Origin: Hennigella sp045598825 | Lineage (GTDB): Bacteria > Bacillota_I > Bacilli_A > Mycoplasmatales > Mycoplasmoidaceae | Reading direction: 5' to 3' | DNA length: 22,053 nucleotides | Assembly (NCBI GenBank): GCA_045598825.1 | Contig: JAZRUX010000006.1 | Coordinates: 1 to 22,053 of the forward strand | Shown here: positions 19,692 through 22,053 of the stretch, piece after piece | Numbering within the stretch: position 1 is the stretch's first letter | How the letters are laid out: every line of letters starts with the position of its first letter | Program-made: the position numbers and the translations under genes | The notes under the pieces: generated by a model | Databases searched by the model: none | Seen by the model: only the letters and a program-made list of their open reading frames with translations | What the model was told of the DNA's origin: nothing

Positions 19692-19982
19692 ATGAAAGCA
19701 AAATCACATCCAGCCTCAAAATTAACAACATTCAAATGTGCCACATGTGGCGCTGAATACAAAATCATGTCAACTTGTAAAGATGACATTGTTTCTATTG
19801 ACGTTTGTGCTAATTGCCACCCAGTCTTTGTTGGTAAATCAGTTGAAACGAGCGTTAAAGGTCGTGCTGAAAAACTTGCTAATAAATTTGAAAAGAAGAA
19901 TTACCAACCTAAGGCTAAAAAGGTTCGTGCAAAGAAATCTAATAAAACTATTATCTCAAATTTAGACGATTTATCTAAATAG
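19692..19982 (+). CDS. rpmE: 50S ribosomal protein L31 (bL31), zinc form
   Basis: A 96-residue bL31, which bridges the 50S central protuberance and the 30S head. Cysteines 16, 19, 39 and 42 (CATC and CANC) form the zinc site of the C+ type. The conserved HPVFVGKS segment follows, then a basic tail longer than usual (family about 70 residues), rich in Lys and Asn. The ATG has only a weak AGG upstream. It lies ahead of prfA, as in other mycoplasmas. Confidence 0.95.
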   Translation: MKAKSHPASKLTTFKCATCGAEYKIMSTCKDDIVSIDVCANCHPVFVGKSVETSVKGRAEKLANKFEKKNYQPKAKKVRAKKSNKTIISNLDDLSK

Positions 19983-19989
19983 CTAGCAT

Positions 19990-20022
19990 AAAAAAGACCA
20001 CTTTTTAGTGTGTCTTTTTTTA
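19990..20022 (+). terminator. Terminator after rpmE
   Basis: Stem AAAAAAGAC-CAC pairs with GTG-T-GTCTTTTTT (one bulged T, loop TTTTTA) and continues into a T run. It starts eight bases after the rpmE stop and ends about 20 bases before prfA. Confidence 0.75.
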
Positions 20023-20041
20023 TTTTGTTTTGGGGGTCATC

Positions 20042-21133
20042 ATGGAATATAACAAGAAATTATTTGATACAGTATTATCGATTGCAAACAACTTTGCTGA
20101 ATTAACTAACAAGGTTGAAACTGATACGTCTTTACCGTTTGAAGAAGTAAAGAAGATTAATATTCAATTAAAAAAACTTGAACCGGTTGCCCACAAGTTC
20201 AAAGAACTTCAAAAGATGATCAATGATGCTAAACAAGCTGAAGATATTTTAAATGACTCATCAATTAAAGATCCTGATTTTATCCAAATGGCTAAATCTG
20301 ATCTTGAATCTATTCGTTCAAAAATTCCATCATTAGAACAAGAGATTAAAACATTATTATTACCAGTTGATCCAAATAATGAAAAGAACGTTATTGTTGA
20401 AATGCGTCCAGCTGCGGGTGGAGATGAATCAGCATTATTTGTTTCAGATTTATTTGACACATATAAAAGATATTTTGACAATCAAAAATGAAAGTGTGCA
20501 ATTATGGATGTAAGTCCACAAGGCAATGGTTATTCATATTTATCTTTTACAGTTAAAGGACATGATGTTTATTCTAAAATGAAATTTGAATCAGGTGTAC
20601 ATCGTGTACAACGTGTTCCTGCGACTGAATCAAAAGGACGTGTACATACGTCAACTATCACTGTTGCAGTTTTGCCTGAACTAGATGATATTGAAATTAA
20701 AATCAATCCAGCTGATTTACGTATTGATGTTTATCGTGCATCTGGTGCTGGTGGTCAACACGTTAACCGAACTGAATCTGCTGTTAGATTAACGCACATG
20801 CCTTCAGGCATCGTCGTTGCTTGTCAATCAGAACGAAGTCAAATCGAAAACCGTGCAAAAGCAATGAATATGCTTAAGGCTAAATTATGACAAAAAGCTG
20901 AAGATGATCGGAAAACTCAAGAAGATTCAACTCGTCGTAGCCAAGTTGGAACTGGCGAACGAGCTGAAAAGATTCGTACATACAATTATCCACAAAATAG
21001 AATCACTGATCACCGTATTGGTTTAACCTTAAATAAGTTAGACTTCATTATGCAAGGTGGAACACTAGAAGAAATCCATGACCACTTAATTGCTGATGAA
21101 CAAGCTAAATTAATGGAAAAATTGAAAATTTAA
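20042..21133 (+). CDS. prfA: Peptide chain release factor 1
   Basis: A 363-residue RF1, which ends translation at UAA and UAG. The codon-recognition motif PAT is in RVPATESKGRVHTS (RF2 would have SPF). The catalytic GGQ is in SGAGGQHVNRTESAVR. The N-terminal helical domain covers about 1-105. In an organism that reads UGA as Trp, RF1 alone suffices. I chose ATG at 20042 with GGGGG five bases upstream; a TTG four codons earlier is in frame but has no ribosome site. Trp codons are TGA. It is followed by prmC, whose product methylates the GGQ Gln. Confidence 0.97.
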
Positions 21134-21134
21134 T

Positions 21135-21950
21135 ATGACCTTTAGCCAATTGTTCTCTGCTTTCCAAGATAAATATGGCAAAAACCATGATTTTATCTTT
21201 TTTGAATTATTATTCTATTGTTCACAAACAAAAACAAAAGAACAGTTTATTGTTAACCATAATAACAACATTGACTTTAAAGAAAAAGTTTTTTGACGTT
21301 TATGCAATGATTATTTTGTAAAAGAAAAACCATTAGCTCATATAACTAGCCAAACAACATTCTGTGGTTTAACATTCAAAGTAAGTAAGAAGGTATTAGC
21401 TCCACGTGAGCTAACACAGCAAATGGTAATGGACTTTGTTGCTATACATGAAAAAGATGTCCAATCAAATGTATTAGATTTGTGTTGTGGTTGTGGTTGT
21501 ATTGGTATTTCAATAAAGAAATTCATTCCACAATTTAATATCACTTGTGTTGATAAGTATTGACAACCAATTCTTGATACCTATAAAAATGCTGCTAAAA
21601 ACAAAACTCCATTAACAATCGATTGCAAAGATGCATTCAAGTATTTGGATCAACACTCACACTTTGATTACATAATTTCTAACCCACCTTATATTAATGA
21701 AGAAAACTTTAATAACAATAAAATGTTTCGTTGAGAAAACAAAAAAGCTTTAATTGCACCTGAAAATGGTTTATATTTCTATAAAAGATTTTTTGAATGA
21801 TTATCAACTCATAATTTTATAGAAGCATGGTTTGAAATTGGTTATGATTTAGTCGAACCAATTAAACAAGAAATCTTACATTATTCTAACCTCGTTATCA
21901 CTTTTCCAAAACAATGAAAATATAGATGCAATTGAAATAGTATGTCATAA
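21135..21950 (+). CDS. prmC: Release factor glutamine methyltransferase PrmC, 3' end suspect
   Basis: A 271-residue methyltransferase that N5-methylates the Gln of the GGQ motif in RF1. The N-terminal segment PLAHITSQTTFCGLTF and APRELTQQMV match the substrate-binding part. The SAM loop VLDLCCGCGCIGIS is at about 113-126, and the catalytic NPPY is at 183-186. Junction with prfA is TAATATG. M. genitalium has, from memory, a PrmC-YrdC fusion at this place; here no YrdC follows. The last dozen codons, after ITFPKQ (about residue 260), overlap a different coding frame that looks like IspD/TarI, so the true C-terminus may be cut off by a join. Confidence 0.9.
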
Positions 21951-22053
21951 GGATTGGGTAGATGATGTTGAGGCAATCTGCAGTACATATGGAATATCCA
22001 AAAAGAAATGGTTATGTACTGGCGGTTCTACATTTCAGGAATCAACGATGAAC
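21904..22053 (+). pseudogene. Internal fragment of an IspD/TarI-like cytidylyltransferase, runs off the window
   Basis: In a frame different from prmC, the last 150 bases encode 50 residues matching the centre of the IspD/TarI/LicC-type nucleotidyltransferases: FQNNENIDAIEIVCHKDW, then YGISKKKWLCTGGSTFQES, where the family has a Gly-Gly-x-x-x-Gln-x-Ser segment ahead of Asn-Gly. No start codon or N-terminal LxxGGxGxR nucleotide loop precedes it; upstream bases are prmC. Both Trp are TGG, and the stretch is richer in GC than its surroundings. It may be a chimeric assembly join, a foreign insertion or a true gene remnant. Family call rests on recall of the motif pattern. Confidence 0.6.

Noticed and set aside
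20030..20032. TTG as start of prfA
   Set aside because: The GGGGG ribosome site follows it and fits the ATG at 20042.
1..22053. CRISPR array, prophage, or replication origin
   Set aside because: No spaced direct repeats, phage genes, integrase or DnaA-box cluster were seen.

Overview
The window is a dense, AT-rich segment of a Mollicutes (mycoplasma-type) genome. The main evidence is the genetic code: most long genes carry in-frame TGA at positions where their families have tryptophan, so they only read through when UGA = Trp (code 4). Only release factor 1 is seen, and there are no cell-wall genes. Several gene clusters match orders I remember from the Mycoplasma pneumoniae/genitalium group: rpsF-ssb-rpsR-rplI-dnaB-lipoprotein-ung, rplU-prp-rpmA, an SSB-like gene followed by thrS, and rpmE-prfA-prmC. 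The species cannot be named from the sequence alone.

Layout. (1) 27-6882, minus strand: one packed eight-gene unit, rpsF, ssb, rpsR, rplI, dnaB, a lipoprotein, ung and an APC-type amino acid permease. It has a promoter and a hairpin-rich leader near 6883-6993 and a terminator at 1-33. (2) 7051-7126, plus strand: tRNA-Thr(UGU) with its own promoter and terminator. (3) 7212-8096, minus: rplU, prp, rpmA, that is ribosomal proteins L21 and L27 with the protease that trims L27. (4) 8238-16535, minus: tsaC, then a BMP-family nucleoside-type ABC importer made of binding protein, double ATPase, permease 1 and permease 2. Permease 1 is continuous with a basic, coiled-coil-rich extension of about 600 residues. 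(5) 16676-21950, plus: an SSB-like protein, thrS, a HAD-like protein, rpmE, prfA and prmC. (6) The last 150 bases encode, in another frame, the middle of an IspD/TarI-like cytidylyltransferase; this may be a chimeric join or a foreign fragment.

Most genes serve translation (S6, S18, L9, L21, L27, L31, ThrRS, RF1, PrmC, TsaC, tRNA-Thr), replication and repair (DnaB, SSB, UNG), or nutrient uptake (amino acid permease, nucleoside-type ABC importer). That mix fits a reduced parasitic or commensal genome that imports its building blocks. Genes are packed so tightly that twelve junctions have the form TAA-(T)0-2-ATG. The least expected items are the giant permease extension, the HAD-like protein that has lost most catalytic residues, the ThrRS without visible editing motifs, the multi-hairpin rpsF leader, a short GC-rich palindromic island inside tsaC, and the IspD-like tail.
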